Below are positions 7,357-15,998 of a stretch of DNA of 27,576 nt, in pieces. The notes below the pieces were generated by a model that was given only the letters and a program-made list of their open reading frames with translations, did not search any database and was not told where the DNA came from. Made by a program: the position numbers and the translations under genes. How positions within the stretch are numbered: position 1 is the first letter of the stretch; every line of letters starts with the position of its first letter. Source of the stretch: Dehalococcoidia bacterium UBA6808 (GTDB lineage: Bacteria; Chloroflexota; Dehalococcoidia; GIF9; UBA5629); contig DKFA01000101.1 of the NCBI GenBank assembly GCA_002452695.1, forward strand, positions 1-27,576, written 5' to 3'.

Positions 7357-8280
7357 TCAGGCATTGCGTATGGTCAACAGGTGCAACACGTTATTAAGGT
7401 CTTCCGGCAATTCACTCCTGAACGTGAGCATCTCACTGCCGCCCGGCGACATGAACTGCAAATAAAAGGAATGCAGGAATTGTCTACGCAGCAGGCCCGT
7501 CTTATATCCATAGATAGGATCGCCCAGCACCGGGAAACCGATGGCCGCAAAATGCACCCTGATCTGATGTGTCCTGCCGGTGTGTATTCGCGCCTCAATC
7601 AGCGAACAATTACCGATATATTTAACTACTCTGTAATCGGTCCGGGCAGGTCTGCCAGTGGAGACAACAGCCATGCGCTGCCTGTGTGACGGATCCCTGC
7701 CAATTGGCGCCTCAATAGCCCCTGTGCCTGGTGTGAGCTTTCCTTTGACCAGAACCAGATAGCCCTTCGTAACCGAGCGTGACTTGAATTGATTGATCAA
7801 CTCCAGCCTGGCAGGCTCGTTCCTGGCAATCACCATCAATCCCGAGGTGTCCTTGTCCAGCCTGTGCACAATACCTGGACGCAGCGAAGCCCCAAATACA
7901 GTAAGGTCCGGGAAACGCTGCAGCAGGGCATTGACCAGGGTGTGACTGGAGTGGCCCGGCGCAGGATATACGGTCAGGCCGGCCGGCTTATTGATAACGA
8001 CCAGGTCTTTGTTTTCGTAGACTACTTCAAAGGGAATATCCTCGGGAAGCAGGACAGCGGGGCCGACAGGCGGTATATGGATTTCAATAACATCGCCCTG
8101 TTTCAGTTTGAAAGCGGGGCGCGCTGCTGTCCCGTTCACATTGACATCGCCCGATTGTATCAGCTTCTGTATATGTGTACGCGTCAGGTCGGGACAGGCG
8201 CCCGCGAGGTATTTATCAAGACGGTCGCCGTCCGAGGTAACCTTAAGCCGCCTTATCTCCGCTGCCGGGTCCTGCTCCAT
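7357..8280 (-). CDS. RluA-family RNA pseudouridine synthase
   Basis: A 307-residue enzyme with an N-terminal S4 RNA-binding domain (about 19-66) and a pseudouridine synthase domain. The family motif HRLDKDTSGL carries catalytic Asp142. A later RTHQIRVHFA segment is also characteristic. The layout and length fit the RluD group, which modifies 23S rRNA helix 69, but RluA relatives with other targets cannot be excluded. The ATG has GGGAAAGG directly upstream and the frame overlaps the end of lspA by 38 bases, an arrangement that suggests co-expression. Confidence 0.93.
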   Translation of the reverse strand: MEQDPAAEIRRLKVTSDGDRLDKYLAGACPDLTRTHIQKLIQSGDVNVNGTAARPAFKLKQGDVIEIHIPPVGPAVLLPEDIPFEVVYENKDLVVINKPAGLTVYPAPGHSSHTLVNALLQRFPDLTVFGASLRPGIVHRLDKDTSGLMVIARNEPARLELINQFKSRSVTKGYLVLVKGKLTPGTGAIEAPIGRDPSHRQRMAVVSTGRPARTDYRVVKYIGNCSLIEARIHTGRTHQIRVHFAAIGFPVLGDPIYGYKTGLLRRQFLHSFYLQFMSPGGSEMLTFRSELPEDLNNVLHLLTIRNA

Positions 8281-8809
8281 CCTTTCCCTCAGTTCTTCCA
8301 GCCGCCTGTACAGCTTTCTCTGTTTTCTTCAATCCGAAGAATGCAATGATGCCCAGTGATATGGCGCCGACCGTAATCGCCGAGTCAGCCACATTAAAGG
8401 CGGGCCAGAAAAAGTTACCCCATAACCTTACGTAAATAAAATCTGTAACATGTCCGAGCCTGAAACGGTCGATCTGATTGCCCAGCGCTCCGGCGAAGAT
8501 CAGGCTCAAGGCAATACCGCCGGCAAAGCCCAGCTCACGCAAATAGCTGAAAAAGATCAGGATAATGACAAGCCCGGCAATCGCCACGATGCTCAGTAAA
8601 AACGCCTGGTTGGTGAAAAGGCCGAAGGCTGAACCTGTATTCTGGATATGAACTATGCTCAGGCAGCCCATCTCCGGCAGCGCATCGCCATTGGCAATAT
8701 GCGTCCTGATCCACTCCTTGGTAACCTGGTCAAGTATGACAATGGCTGCCGCAATACTCGCAAAAATGAGCCCCTGCCACCATTTAAGATGTCCCTGTTT
8801 AAACGGCAT
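8243..8809 (-). CDS. lspA: lipoprotein signal peptidase (signal peptidase II)
   Basis: A 188-residue inner-membrane aspartyl protease that removes signal peptides from prolipoproteins after lipidation. There are four hydrophobic spans (about 10-28, 68-90, 95-112 and 143-162). Catalytic Asp114 lies in GNQIDRF and Asp142 in FNVADSAI; the conserved NTGSAFGL precedes them. The C-terminal 25 or so residues are a hydrophilic tail, making it slightly longer than usual. It is the first gene of a pair with the pseudouridine synthase. The lipoproteins encoded at 13627-17160 are expected substrates. Confidence 0.96.
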   Translation of the reverse strand: MPFKQGHLKWWQGLIFASIAAAIVILDQVTKEWIRTHIANGDALPEMGCLSIVHIQNTGSAFGLFTNQAFLLSIVAIAGLVIILIFFSYLRELGFAGGIALSLIFAGALGNQIDRFRLGHVTDFIYVRLWGNFFWPAFNVADSAITVGAISLGIIAFFGLKKTEKAVQAAGRTEGKDGAGPGSGDKAA

Positions 8810-8869
8810 AACTCATCAGCTAAAGGCTGTATTCCCGGTACATCGCGCTCAATTCTAACTGATGCCCGA

Positions 8870-9649
8870 TCACAAGACAAGCTGATCAAGCATGGAACGC
8901 ACCTGCCTGATAGTATCGACCGCCTGAGCGCGCCAGTGGTTGTTGGCGAAGATGAAGGTATCCTTTGCTGTCTTGCTTACCCTTGCTATTTTTGGCAGCC
9001 ATTCCTCCAGCTCCTCACGCTTGTATGTATAGTCATACCGCTGCCAGGCTTCTTCATGGCGCCACCACTGTGCCGCGTTGCGCCCGTGGAACCTGATATA
9101 TGCGATATCACCTGTCACCTCCGCCACCGGCGGCAACAATTTGGGCAACTGCGGTTCATCCACGCAGCAGAACCCGATATTGTTGGACGTCATCCAGTCC
9201 AGTGTAGCATCGTTCAGCCAGCCTGCGTTGCGGAATTCCACGACCAGAGGCAGATCGCCCAGATAATCATGGAATCTGGCCAGGTAACCACGGTTGTCTT
9301 CATTACAGATGAAGCTATAAGGGAACTGGGCCAGCACGCATCCCAGCTTGCCTGCTTCGGTCAGGGGCTGAAGCGCTCCTGCAAACGCTTTGAACACCTC
9401 AGCGCCCTTTTGCCTCACATGCGTCATCTCCTGGTTAGCCTTGACCGAAAAAAGGAATCCCTCGCTGGTCTTGACGGCAAGGGATTCCATCACGCTTCTG
9501 CGCGGCAGGGCATAATAAGTCGAATTCAACTCAAGGGCATTGAACTCCTGTGCATAATAGCTAAGCCAGTTTTTCCTGGAGAGCCGCTCAGGGTAGTAAA
9601 TACCCACCCAGTCATCATAGCTAAAACCACATGTGCCGCAATAAAACAC
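8870..9649 (-). CDS. DUF72 / YecE-family protein
   Basis: A 259-residue protein with the features of the DUF72 family, a TIM-barrel-like fold of unknown biochemical role. It begins YCGTCGFSYDDWVGIYYPE, has the family's FNALELNSTYYALP and FSVKANQEMTH segments, and a late YIRFHGRN and FIFANNHW. The length is normal for the family. The start is GTG with TGAGG unusually close upstream; no better start is visible. It lies downstream of the DUF3096-like gene and upstream of lspA in the same direction, with a 60-base gap before lspA. Confidence 0.92.
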   Translation of the reverse strand: MFYCGTCGFSYDDWVGIYYPERLSRKNWLSYYAQEFNALELNSTYYALPRRSVMESLAVKTSEGFLFSVKANQEMTHVRQKGAEVFKAFAGALQPLTEAGKLGCVLAQFPYSFICNEDNRGYLARFHDYLGDLPLVVEFRNAGWLNDATLDWMTSNNIGFCCVDEPQLPKLLPPVAEVTGDIAYIRFHGRNAAQWWRHEEAWQRYDYTYKREELEEWLPKIARVSKTAKDTFIFANNHWRAQAVDTIRQVRSMLDQLVL

Positions 9650-9672
9650 GCCTCAGTTTAACACGGTCAATC

Positions 9673-9705
9673 GGCAGGTGAAAGGCCCTGGTCTAATCAC
9701 CTGCC
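9673..9705 (-). other. hairpin between DUF3096-like and DUF72 genes
   Basis: A perfect 9-bp inverted repeat (9673-9681 with 9697-9705) and a 15-nt loop, just past the stop of the small membrane protein gene. There is no T-run on the minus side, so it may be an mRNA-stabilising or processing hairpin rather than a terminator. Confidence 0.35.
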
Positions 9706-9710
9706 TGTAT

Positions 9711-9863
9711 TTACTTATTAATGATGTTTAGAATACCCCATACAATAAGAAAAACGCCTATGATGAACCGCGCGACGCTCCACCAGAAAATGACCAGGAT
9801 GCCTGCAACTATAGCAATTATTCCCATTGCCATGGCGCTCAGATGAATATTTTTACCGGACAT
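9711..9863 (-). CDS. DUF3096-like small membrane protein
   Basis: A 50-residue protein, almost entirely two hydrophobic segments: residues about 10-25 (AMGIIAIVAGILVIFW) and about 30-47, ending GILNIINK. This resembles the tiny DUF3096 membrane proteins, whose role is unknown. I chose the ATG at 9863 because AGGAGGG lies 10 bases upstream. An in-frame ATG at 9902 would add 13 polar residues but has no ribosome binding site and abuts the large palindrome. It follows dnaK in the same direction, separated by that palindrome. Confidence 0.72.
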   Translation of the reverse strand: MSGKNIHLSAMAMGIIAIVAGILVIFWWSVARFIIGVFLIVWGILNIINK

Positions 9864-9914
9864 GGATAACGGTCCCTCCTGATTATTGTAATCATTTGCC
9901 ATGATATTTGTTTA

Positions 9915-9952
9915 CAATAAAGGGGGGAGGGTTAACCCTCCCCCCTTTATTG
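9915..9952 (-). terminator. 38-nt perfect palindrome, probable dnaK terminator
   Basis: Two 19-nt arms (9915-9933 and 9934-9952) are exact reverse complements: a GC-rich core flanked by AATAAA/TTTATT. Allowing a 4-nt TTAA loop, the stem is 17 bp. It starts 15 bases after the dnaK stop. The minus-strand tail is TTTATTG, so it is a strong hairpin with a modest T-rich end. It could work on both strands. Confidence 0.75.
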
Positions 9953-9967
9953 CATCCGTTAATACCG

Positions 9968-11863
9968 TCATACTTCCCTGAACTCGCCTTCCACCGTGCC
10001 TTCATCTTTGGGCGGAGGCGGTGTCCCGCCATCCTGGCCTGCCCCACCCGGAGGTGTCTGCTGATGTTGATAGACGGCAGATCCGATCTTCTGCATTGAG
10101 TCATTGAGTGATTGCGATGCGCTCTTGATACTGGAGACATCACCGCCCTGCAAGGCAGATCTGACAGCTGCGATCCTGCCTTCGATCTCGCTTTTGAGAT
10201 CGGCAGGTATCTTGTCTCCGTATTCCCTTACGGTCTTTTCAGCCGAGTAGACAGTAGCTTCCGCTACGTTCTTGACTTCAATCTCTTCTTTTTTGCGCGC
10301 ATCATCTGCAGCATGGACCTCGGCTTCGCGGCGCATCTTTTCCACCTCTTCCTTACTCAGGCCACTGGAGGCAGTGATAGTAATTTTCTGCTCCTTGCCG
10401 GTGCCTTTGTCCTGTGCACGAACATTGAGTATGCCGTTGGCATCCAGATCGAAGGTAACTTCAATCTGGGGCACGCCGCGGGGCGCCGGCAGGATACCGT
10501 CGAGGATGAACCGTCCCAGTGTCTTGTTGTCGGCAGCCATAGGGCGTTCACCCTGCAGCACATGTATTTCCACGCTCGGCTGGTTGTCCGCAGCCGTGCT
10601 GAAAATCTGGCTCTTGGATGTCGGAATGGTCGTATTTCTGGGGATAAGAGAGGTCATAACGCCGCCCAGTGTCTCGATGCCCAGTGTAAGCGGCGTAACA
10701 TCGAGCAGAAGGATGTCTTTGACATCGCCTTTAAGCACTCCACCCTGGATAGCCGCACCTAGAGCTACCGCTTCATCAGGGTTGATGCCCTTGATCGGCT
10801 CTTTGCCGAAGAACTGCCTGACGATCTCCTGTACACGCGGCATTCTTGTCTGGCCGCCCACCAGGATTACGTCAGTAACCTGGGCCACAGTCAGACCTGC
10901 ATCGGACAGAGCCTTCTTGCAGGGCTCTACGCTGCGCTCAAGCAGGTCGGCTGAAAGCTGTTCCAGCTTGGCCCTGGTCAGAGTAATGTTCATGTGTTTA
11001 GGACCCGAGGCATCGGCAGTGATAAAGGGCAGGTTAATTTCGGTTTGCCCGACAGTAGAGAGTTCTCTCTTGGCTTTTTCCGCGGCGTCCTTCAGCCTTT
11101 GCAGCGCCATTCTGTCCTGTCTGAGGTCGATGCCTTGCTCTTTCTTGAATTCTTCGATCAGCCAGTCCATGATCTTAAGGTCGATGTCATCGCCACCGAG
11201 GTGGGTGTCGCCGTTGGTGGATTTTACCTGGAAAGTGCCTTCGCCCAGCTCCAGTATGGAGATATCGAAAGTGCCTCCACCCAGGTCATAGACCGCGATC
11301 ATCTCTTCTTTTTTCTTGTCCAGGCCATAAGCCAGGGCTGAAGCCGTCGGTTCATTGACAATTCGGATCACGTTCAGTCCCGCAATCTGGCCGGCATCCT
11401 TAGTAGCCTGGCGCTGACTGTCGTTGAAATAAGCCGGGACGGTGATAACGGCGTCGGTTACCTTATCGCCCAGGAATGCTTCAGCGTCCAGCTTAAGCTT
11501 TTGCAAGATCATGGCCGAAATCTCGGGAGGACTGTATTCCTTCCCGCCCATGATTACCCTGGCATCTCCATTGGGGGCCTCGACAATCTTATAGGGCAGC
11601 TTCTTGATATCGTTTTGCACCTCGGGATCGCGGTATTTGCGGCCCATCAGGCGCTTGATGCTGTAGATAGTATTCTCAGGATTGGTAATGGCCTGTCTTT
11701 TAGCCAGAAGTCCGACCAGACGTTCACCTTTTTTATCTACTGCAACCACCGATGGGGTTAACCTTTCACCTTCCCGGTTGTTGATGATGACAGGCTCGCC
11801 TCCTTCCATTGTAGCCACCAGACTGAATGTTGTTCCCAGATCAATACCTACTGTTCTTCCCAT
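9968..11863 (-). CDS. dnaK: chaperone protein DnaK (Hsp70)
   Basis: A 631-residue Hsp70 that binds exposed hydrophobic segments in an ATP-dependent cycle with a J-protein and GrpE. The ATPase domain shows GIDLGTTFS (6-14), YDLGGGTFD (192-200) and VGGQTRMPRV. The linker region reads DILLLDVTPLTLGIETLGG and the substrate-binding domain follows. The helical lid ends in a Gly/Pro-rich tail and EGEFREV. The N-terminal domain carries the longer segment near residues 80-105, as in Gram-negative DnaK. The ATG has AGGAGG 6 bases upstream. It is the last heat-shock gene of the operon hrcA-grpE-dnaK; no dnaJ follows. Confidence 0.98.
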   Translation of the reverse strand: MGRTVGIDLGTTFSLVATMEGGEPVIINNREGERLTPSVVAVDKKGERLVGLLAKRQAITNPENTIYSIKRLMGRKYRDPEVQNDIKKLPYKIVEAPNGDARVIMGGKEYSPPEISAMILQKLKLDAEAFLGDKVTDAVITVPAYFNDSQRQATKDAGQIAGLNVIRIVNEPTASALAYGLDKKKEEMIAVYDLGGGTFDISILELGEGTFQVKSTNGDTHLGGDDIDLKIMDWLIEEFKKEQGIDLRQDRMALQRLKDAAEKAKRELSTVGQTEINLPFITADASGPKHMNITLTRAKLEQLSADLLERSVEPCKKALSDAGLTVAQVTDVILVGGQTRMPRVQEIVRQFFGKEPIKGINPDEAVALGAAIQGGVLKGDVKDILLLDVTPLTLGIETLGGVMTSLIPRNTTIPTSKSQIFSTAADNQPSVEIHVLQGERPMAADNKTLGRFILDGILPAPRGVPQIEVTFDLDANGILNVRAQDKGTGKEQKITITASSGLSKEEVEKMRREAEVHAADDARKKEEIEVKNVAEATVYSAEKTVREYGDKIPADLKSEIEGRIAAVRSALQGGDVSSIKSASQSLNDSMQKIGSAVYQHQQTPPGGAGQDGGTPPPPKDEGTVEGEFREV

Positions 11864-11926
11864 ATTATCCTCCTTGTATTATATTTCTTTTATTAATAAA
11901 TCAATGATATTTTTTTCTTTTTTTCA

Positions 11927-12433
11927 TCAGTCACCGTTGGATTTGCCTTTACCTACGGAGACCTGGGGCGCCCTGATTAACTTATTATTGATCATATAGC
12001 CCTTTCTCTGTTCCGATATCACCATACCCTCTTCGCCTTCTTCATAAGCCACAGCTTCATGAAGGTTGGGGTCGAAAGGCTGGCCGATACATTCCATCGC
12101 AGTGCAACCGTGGGCTCTCAGTATATCCTGCAGATTGCGCTGGATGATCCTGAAACCTTCGACCCAGTTGCTGTTCTGCCATTGCGGGTCGACCATGTTA
12201 AAGGCCCTTTCCATATCGTCGATAACCGGCAACAGCTTGCGGATAAACTCCGCATTAATCGAATTGATTGATTCCTGCCGCTCAAGTTCCGTCCTTTTCT
12301 TCAGGTTCTGGTAATCAGCCCTTTCACGCTGTGCGTCAGCTAAATATTCAGCAGCTTTCTTCTTTTCCTCCTCTAAAGCTTTCTTAAGTTCCTCAATATT
12401 TTCATTTTCCTGTACAACAGGTTCCTCTGCCAA
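11927..12433 (-). CDS. grpE: nucleotide exchange factor GrpE
   Basis: A 168-residue partner of DnaK that releases ADP. An acidic N-terminus leads into a long helix or coiled coil (about 10-65, EELKKALEEEKKKAAEYLADAQ region), then the four-helix part (LLPVIDDMERAF) and the C-terminal beta domain with the conserved GC..ME and DPNLHEAV segments. The start is TTG with AGGAGG 5 bases upstream. It lies 27 bases behind hrcA and 63 before dnaK. A weak start may lower its yield relative to DnaK (inference). Confidence 0.96.
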   Translation of the reverse strand: MAEEPVVQENENIEELKKALEEEKKKAAEYLADAQRERADYQNLKKRTELERQESINSINAEFIRKLLPVIDDMERAFNMVDPQWQNSNWVEGFRIIQRNLQDILRAHGCTAMECIGQPFDPNLHEAVAYEEGEEGMVISEQRKGYMINNKLIRAPQVSVGKGKSNGD

Positions 12434-12460
12434 GATTTCCTCCTTGCAACAAATTGAATT

Positions 12461-13492
12461 TTAATCGTTTTTACATACCCTGGCCACCAGCTCGCTAAGC
12501 AGCCCGGAGATGTAATTCACCGCAGCTATAGCACGGCGGTAATCCATCCGCTTGGGACCAATGATGCCGACTGCACCCCTGGCCTGATCAGGAACACCAT
12601 AATTGCGCATTACCAGGCTAAGGTCCCTCAGCGCCGTATCACGATTTTCTTCTCCGATAATGACACTCACACCATTATCAGATATCTGCCAGTCTACGAC
12701 GCGCTTTAACCATCCTTTGGCTTCCATCAATTCCAGTACAGCTAGCATCCTGTCACGCAGTATAAATTCGGGCTGTCCCAGCATTAACCGCAACCCCTCC
12801 AGATAAGAATTCTCATATTCGATAGTATCCTCGCTGCACATTATATCCGAAATCGCGGCAGACAGCTTTTTCTCAACCAGAGACAGCTCAAGTTTACTGG
12901 CTGCGATCTGTTTTTTTGTCAATCCCGCATATTCCCGGTTCAACCTGGCCGTAGCTTCATCCAGTTGCCTCGCTGTGACCGGCGTATCGAAATTTATCGT
13001 CTGCCTGCGCAGCACCGCATTGCTCATAAGCAGCACCAGCATCGCCATATACTGATGCAGGAGCACAGCTTCCAGATGTTTATACCTGCACTCCGGAGAT
13101 TTGGGTACGGTAACGATCGCCGCATTGCCAACCAGCCTTGCCATAGCGTTGGCTGCCAGCTTAAACAGACGATCATACTCATCTACAGCTGCATCCAGTT
13201 GCTGCCGGATGTGCTTCTGTTCCTCGGCAGCCAGGTCCTGGTTTTGAGAGAGCGACTCAACGTAGAACCTGTAGCCTTTATCCAGGGGTACACTACCTGA
13301 TGAAGTATACGGACGCGAGATGTAGCCTTCTTCCTCCAGGGACGCCATGTCATTACGTATCGTCGCAGGACTCACACCGAGGCTGTGATGGCGTAAAATA
13401 GCCTCTGAAGCTACAGGGTTGGCCGTAGCAATATACTCGCTGACTATTATCTTTAATACCGAATCTCTTCTTCTATTTGCGGTCTTGCTCAT
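12461..13492 (-). CDS. hrcA: heat-inducible transcription repressor HrcA
   Basis: A 343-residue repressor of class I heat-shock genes that binds CIRCE. The N-terminal winged helix (about 1-75) includes VIVSEYIATANPVASEAI-like and GVSPATIRNDMASLEEEGYI segments, followed by the family's GAF-like dimerisation region. The C-terminal GPKRMDYRRAIAAVNYI is typical. I chose the ATG at 13492, because the GTG at 13501 lies inside the operator and a GGAG sits 10 bases before the ATG. It is the first gene of hrcA-grpE-dnaK, so it should repress itself; GroEL dependence is known in other bacteria. Confidence 0.96.
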   Translation of the reverse strand: MSKTANRRRDSVLKIIVSEYIATANPVASEAILRHHSLGVSPATIRNDMASLEEEGYISRPYTSSGSVPLDKGYRFYVESLSQNQDLAAEEQKHIRQQLDAAVDEYDRLFKLAANAMARLVGNAAIVTVPKSPECRYKHLEAVLLHQYMAMLVLLMSNAVLRRQTINFDTPVTARQLDEATARLNREYAGLTKKQIAASKLELSLVEKKLSAAISDIMCSEDTIEYENSYLEGLRLMLGQPEFILRDRMLAVLELMEAKGWLKRVVDWQISDNGVSVIIGEENRDTALRDLSLVMRNYGVPDQARGAVGIIGPKRMDYRRAIAAVNYISGLLSELVARVCKND

Positions 13493-13494
13493 TT

Positions 13495-13521
13495 TTAGCA
13501 CTCTCCGCTTTAGACTGCTAA
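13495..13521 (-). promoter_or_regulatory. CIRCE operator (HrcA binding site)
   Basis: The plus strand shows TTAGCACTC, nine bases, then GACTGCTAA. This matches the CIRCE consensus TTAGCACTC-N9-GAGTGCTAA with one mismatch (C for G). It lies just downstream of the promoter and overlaps the hrcA ribosome binding site, so repression and translation signals share DNA. Confidence 0.92.
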
Positions 13522-13531
13522 TTTAATATAT

Positions 13532-13560
13532 AATTTAGCACCTCCAGCAAAACAAGTCAA
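13532..13560 (-). promoter_or_regulatory. sigma70-like promoter of hrcA-grpE-dnaK
   Basis: On the minus strand TTGACT (13555-13560), a 17-bp spacer and TAAATT (13532-13537). The predicted start of transcription falls at about 13525, directly before CIRCE. The -35 box overlaps the T-tail of the lipoprotein cluster terminator. Confidence 0.75.
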
Positions 13561-13570
13561 AAGAAAACAA

Positions 13571-13600
13571 AACAGGGCGGCTGAATTCAGCCGCCCTGTT
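13571..13600 (-). terminator. intrinsic terminator of the lipoprotein cluster
   Basis: A perfect 30-nt palindrome (arms 13571-13585 and 13586-13600) with a GC-rich stem. On the minus strand it is followed by TTTTGTTTTCTTTT. It stands 26 bases after the last lipoprotein gene and just before the hrcA promoter. Confidence 0.88.
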
Positions 13601-13626
13601 GACCGGTATAATATAAATCTTCTGGA

Positions 13627-14787
13627 TTACTTCTGGGAAGCTGTTACCTCGAGCACAGCATCCTGCCACTGGATATACTGCGCAATATTGTTGCCATTGG
13701 TGATCTTTTTCATGAAGCCTGCTTCGAACTGCAGCCTTTCCAGCCGGTTGGCGATATTGTTGACCAGTTCAGGCGTAACATCAACTTCGTCAAACTGCCT
13801 GTTATTGAAGGACGGGTCCCGCTCTACCGGTCCGCCGTCGACAAAATTGAATGACGGAAGCTTTTCTCCATATGAAACCCTGCGGATCTGGAAATTGCCG
13901 ATACCGGTGACGGGATCCCAGGGATCGTCACCGACGACTATGCCACCTATGAATTTCAGCTTGGCCTGCTTGATCTCCATGGTCTGAAGCGGAAAAATGT
14001 TAAAGCTAAAAAATGCTCGATACCCGGTGTTTTTCTCGTCATCTCCCGCTCTAAAAAAGCCCAGTTGCCTGTCCCCCAGGGAGTCCACCGTACCGCTCTC
14101 CGATTTGACCAGGGTGAGCGTCTGCGAGCCGGTAGGTGAGGCAACCGGTATAATCAGCTCCTGCCTGGTCTCGGCGCCCTTGCCGTCACTGACAACCACC
14201 CATATGCTGAAGTTGCCGTTTTTGCTGGGTGATATCCATGTCACCTTATTGCCCACACCGCTGATAGAGCCTTCCCTGGCCTCCCATTTAAATTGCACAG
14301 GATCGCCGTCTGAATCAGCGGCAATACAGGTGATGGTTGTATTTTGGGCAAACTGGAGCGCAGCCGGGTCGGCAGTCAGGCTATTGATGGCGGGCGGATG
14401 GTTGGCGCTAACCGTGATCCTGGTAGTCGCTTCAGTCGAAAAGCCTTTGCCATTATCAACTGTCAGCTTGATCTCGTAATCACCATAGTTTTTCGGCGCG
14501 CGCCAGGTAGTATTGGCTTTGCCATCCTCGATAAAGCTACCCGCGCTGGCTGTCCATTTGAACTGCAGCATATCCTTGCTGGGATTGGTGACTACACTCT
14601 GTATGTTGACTTCGCCGCCGGGAAAGATTTGGTTCTGGGCGGGCGTCAAGCTGGTTATCTCGGGGTCCTGGCTTGAAGCTGTCGGGGCCGGAGCCGGTGA
14701 TGCTATTTTGACACAGGCCGTCGGTAAAACAAGCGCTACAGCCATTAAAACCAGCACTACCCGGTAAATTCCTCGCCTCCTGTTCAT
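13627..14787 (-). CDS. predicted lipoprotein with two Ig/PKD-like domains
   Basis: A 386-residue exported protein. A basic start (MNRRR) and hydrophobic stretch lead to LPTAC, with Cys25 as the likely lipidated residue; Pro at -3 makes the lipobox imperfect. Two tandem Ig/PKD-like repeats follow (about 41-128 and 130-217), each with a LQFKW or VQFKW core and a D.GKG ending. A third region (about 225-386) looks like a separate beta-rich domain. It is a paralogue of the next gene upstream, with the same order of parts. AGGAGG precedes the ATG. It is last in a five-gene cluster and is followed by the terminator. Binding or adhesion at the cell surface is the usual role of such repeats; no ligand can be named. 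Confidence 0.82.
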   Translation of the reverse strand: MNRRRGIYRVVLVLMAVALVLPTACVKIASPAPAPTASSQDPEITSLTPAQNQIFPGGEVNIQSVVTNPSKDMLQFKWTASAGSFIEDGKANTTWRAPKNYGDYEIKLTVDNGKGFSTEATTRITVSANHPPAINSLTADPAALQFAQNTTITCIAADSDGDPVQFKWEAREGSISGVGNKVTWISPSKNGNFSIWVVVSDGKGAETRQELIIPVASPTGSQTLTLVKSESGTVDSLGDRQLGFFRAGDDEKNTGYRAFFSFNIFPLQTMEIKQAKLKFIGGIVVGDDPWDPVTGIGNFQIRRVSYGEKLPSFNFVDGGPVERDPSFNNRQFDEVDVTPELVNNIANRLERLQFEAGFMKKITNGNNIAQYIQWQDAVLEVTASQK

Positions 14788-14807
14788 ATGACCTCCTTAA
14801 ATTATGT

Positions 14808-15923
14808 TTATGGGTTGAACGATACAAATAGCTTTACGTCGGGCCATTCGATATCGTCAATGGAATTGTTGCCGCTGACCGGTTTATAGAAAAGCGCTTC
14901 GAACTGGAACCGACTGGAACCTGCCGCGATAAGCTCTCTGATCTCCGGAGTAATATCAATCTCATTAGGCGGCGATTTCAACAATGCTCCCGCTGAATAA
15001 ATATTATTGCCGGTAATATTGTAATCTGGTAAGCCCTCGCCATAGTTCACCTGCCAGATGCGTAGACCTTCCAGATTGGTGAACGGATCTCCGGTTACCC
15101 TGCCCGGTTCGAATTTTAGTCTGGCGATTCTGACATTGGTTTTGTTCAGGCTGAATATATCATAGCTTATAAAAGCTCTGTAGGTTACACCTTTGGCATC
15201 ATCACCGGCGCGGTAGCGTGTTGTATCCTTGTCACCGGTGGAGGAGACAGTGCCGCTTTCCTGCCTTACCATATTTATTGTGATATCGGCATTAGCCGGA
15301 CCGACTGGAATTCTGATGACCTGCTTGAATTCAGCCCCCTTGCCGTCGCTGACTACACACGTAACACCGAACTCACCGGCCTTGTTCGGCGCATTCCAGG
15401 TTACCTTGTTACCAGAACCGCTGATTGAACCTTCTGCAGGATTCCAGCTATAGCGTACTATATCTCCTTCAGGATCTTGGGCCGAACAGGTTATGGTTGC
15501 ATGCCCGCCCAGGTTGACGTTGGCCGGGTCGGATCTAAGGCTGGTGATGATAGGCGCACGGTTATCCGACACCATTACGCTCGTCCTGGCCTTTGCTGTG
15601 TTTCCCTTGCCGTCATCGACTGTGAGTGTAATTTCATAAGACCCCTGCTGCGCAGGCGCCTGCCAGGTGTTGTTGGCGCCGGACCCGCCGAAACCGCCTC
15701 CGGAAGCCGACCATTTATAATTCAAAGGCCCTCCGCCGGGGTTTTTCACAACACTGCTGATAACTACTGTGCCGCCCGGCGTAGTCTGGTTCTGCACAGG
15801 ATCCAGGCTGTCAATTGTCAATTGCCCGCCTTCCCGGGGCGATTCCACCTGTATGCAGGCAGCGCCTGCCAATAGAATAAATATCCCCATAAACAGCAGA
15901 CTTGTAAATATATATGACTTCAT
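14808..15923 (-). CDS. predicted lipoprotein, paralogue with two Ig/PKD-like domains
   Basis: A 371-residue exported protein. A hydrophobic leader ends in LAGAAC with Cys23 as the probable lipid site. Two Ig/PKD-like repeats (about 36-120 and 122-210) share YKWSASGG and YSWNPAEGS cores and D.GKG endings with the neighbouring paralogue. The C-terminal region (about 215-371) also aligns by eye: the ESGTV.S.GD, FRAGDD or YRAGDD, and YRAFFSF or YRAFISY segments occur in both. The pair therefore looks like a tandem duplication. The gap to the next gene is 20 bases, so they are probably co-transcribed. The function is unknown; cell-surface binding is plausible. Confidence 0.82.
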   Translation of the reverse strand: MKSYIFTSLLFMGIFILLAGAACIQVESPREGGQLTIDSLDPVQNQTTPGGTVVISSVVKNPGGGPLNYKWSASGGGFGGSGANNTWQAPAQQGSYEITLTVDDGKGNTAKARTSVMVSDNRAPIITSLRSDPANVNLGGHATITCSAQDPEGDIVRYSWNPAEGSISGSGNKVTWNAPNKAGEFGVTCVVSDGKGAEFKQVIRIPVGPANADITINMVRQESGTVSSTGDKDTTRYRAGDDAKGVTYRAFISYDIFSLNKTNVRIARLKFEPGRVTGDPFTNLEGLRIWQVNYGEGLPDYNITGNNIYSAGALLKSPPNEIDITPEIRELIAAGSSRFQFEALFYKPVSGNNSIDDIEWPDVKLFVSFNP

Positions 15924-15998
15924 CTTGGTTGTCCTCGCCCTTACTCAGATAAATGCAGTATATAGGAAAAAAAGAGTAAAGACAATGCTCGCAGGAGC

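Noticed and set aside
8648..9661. 337-residue plus-strand open frame
   Set aside because: It is antisense to the DUF72 and lspA genes, both of which have clear family motifs on the minus strand.
10272..11291. 339-residue plus-strand open frame
   Set aside because: It lies opposite dnaK, whose reading is certain; its Ser/Pro-rich composition is typical of an antisense shadow.
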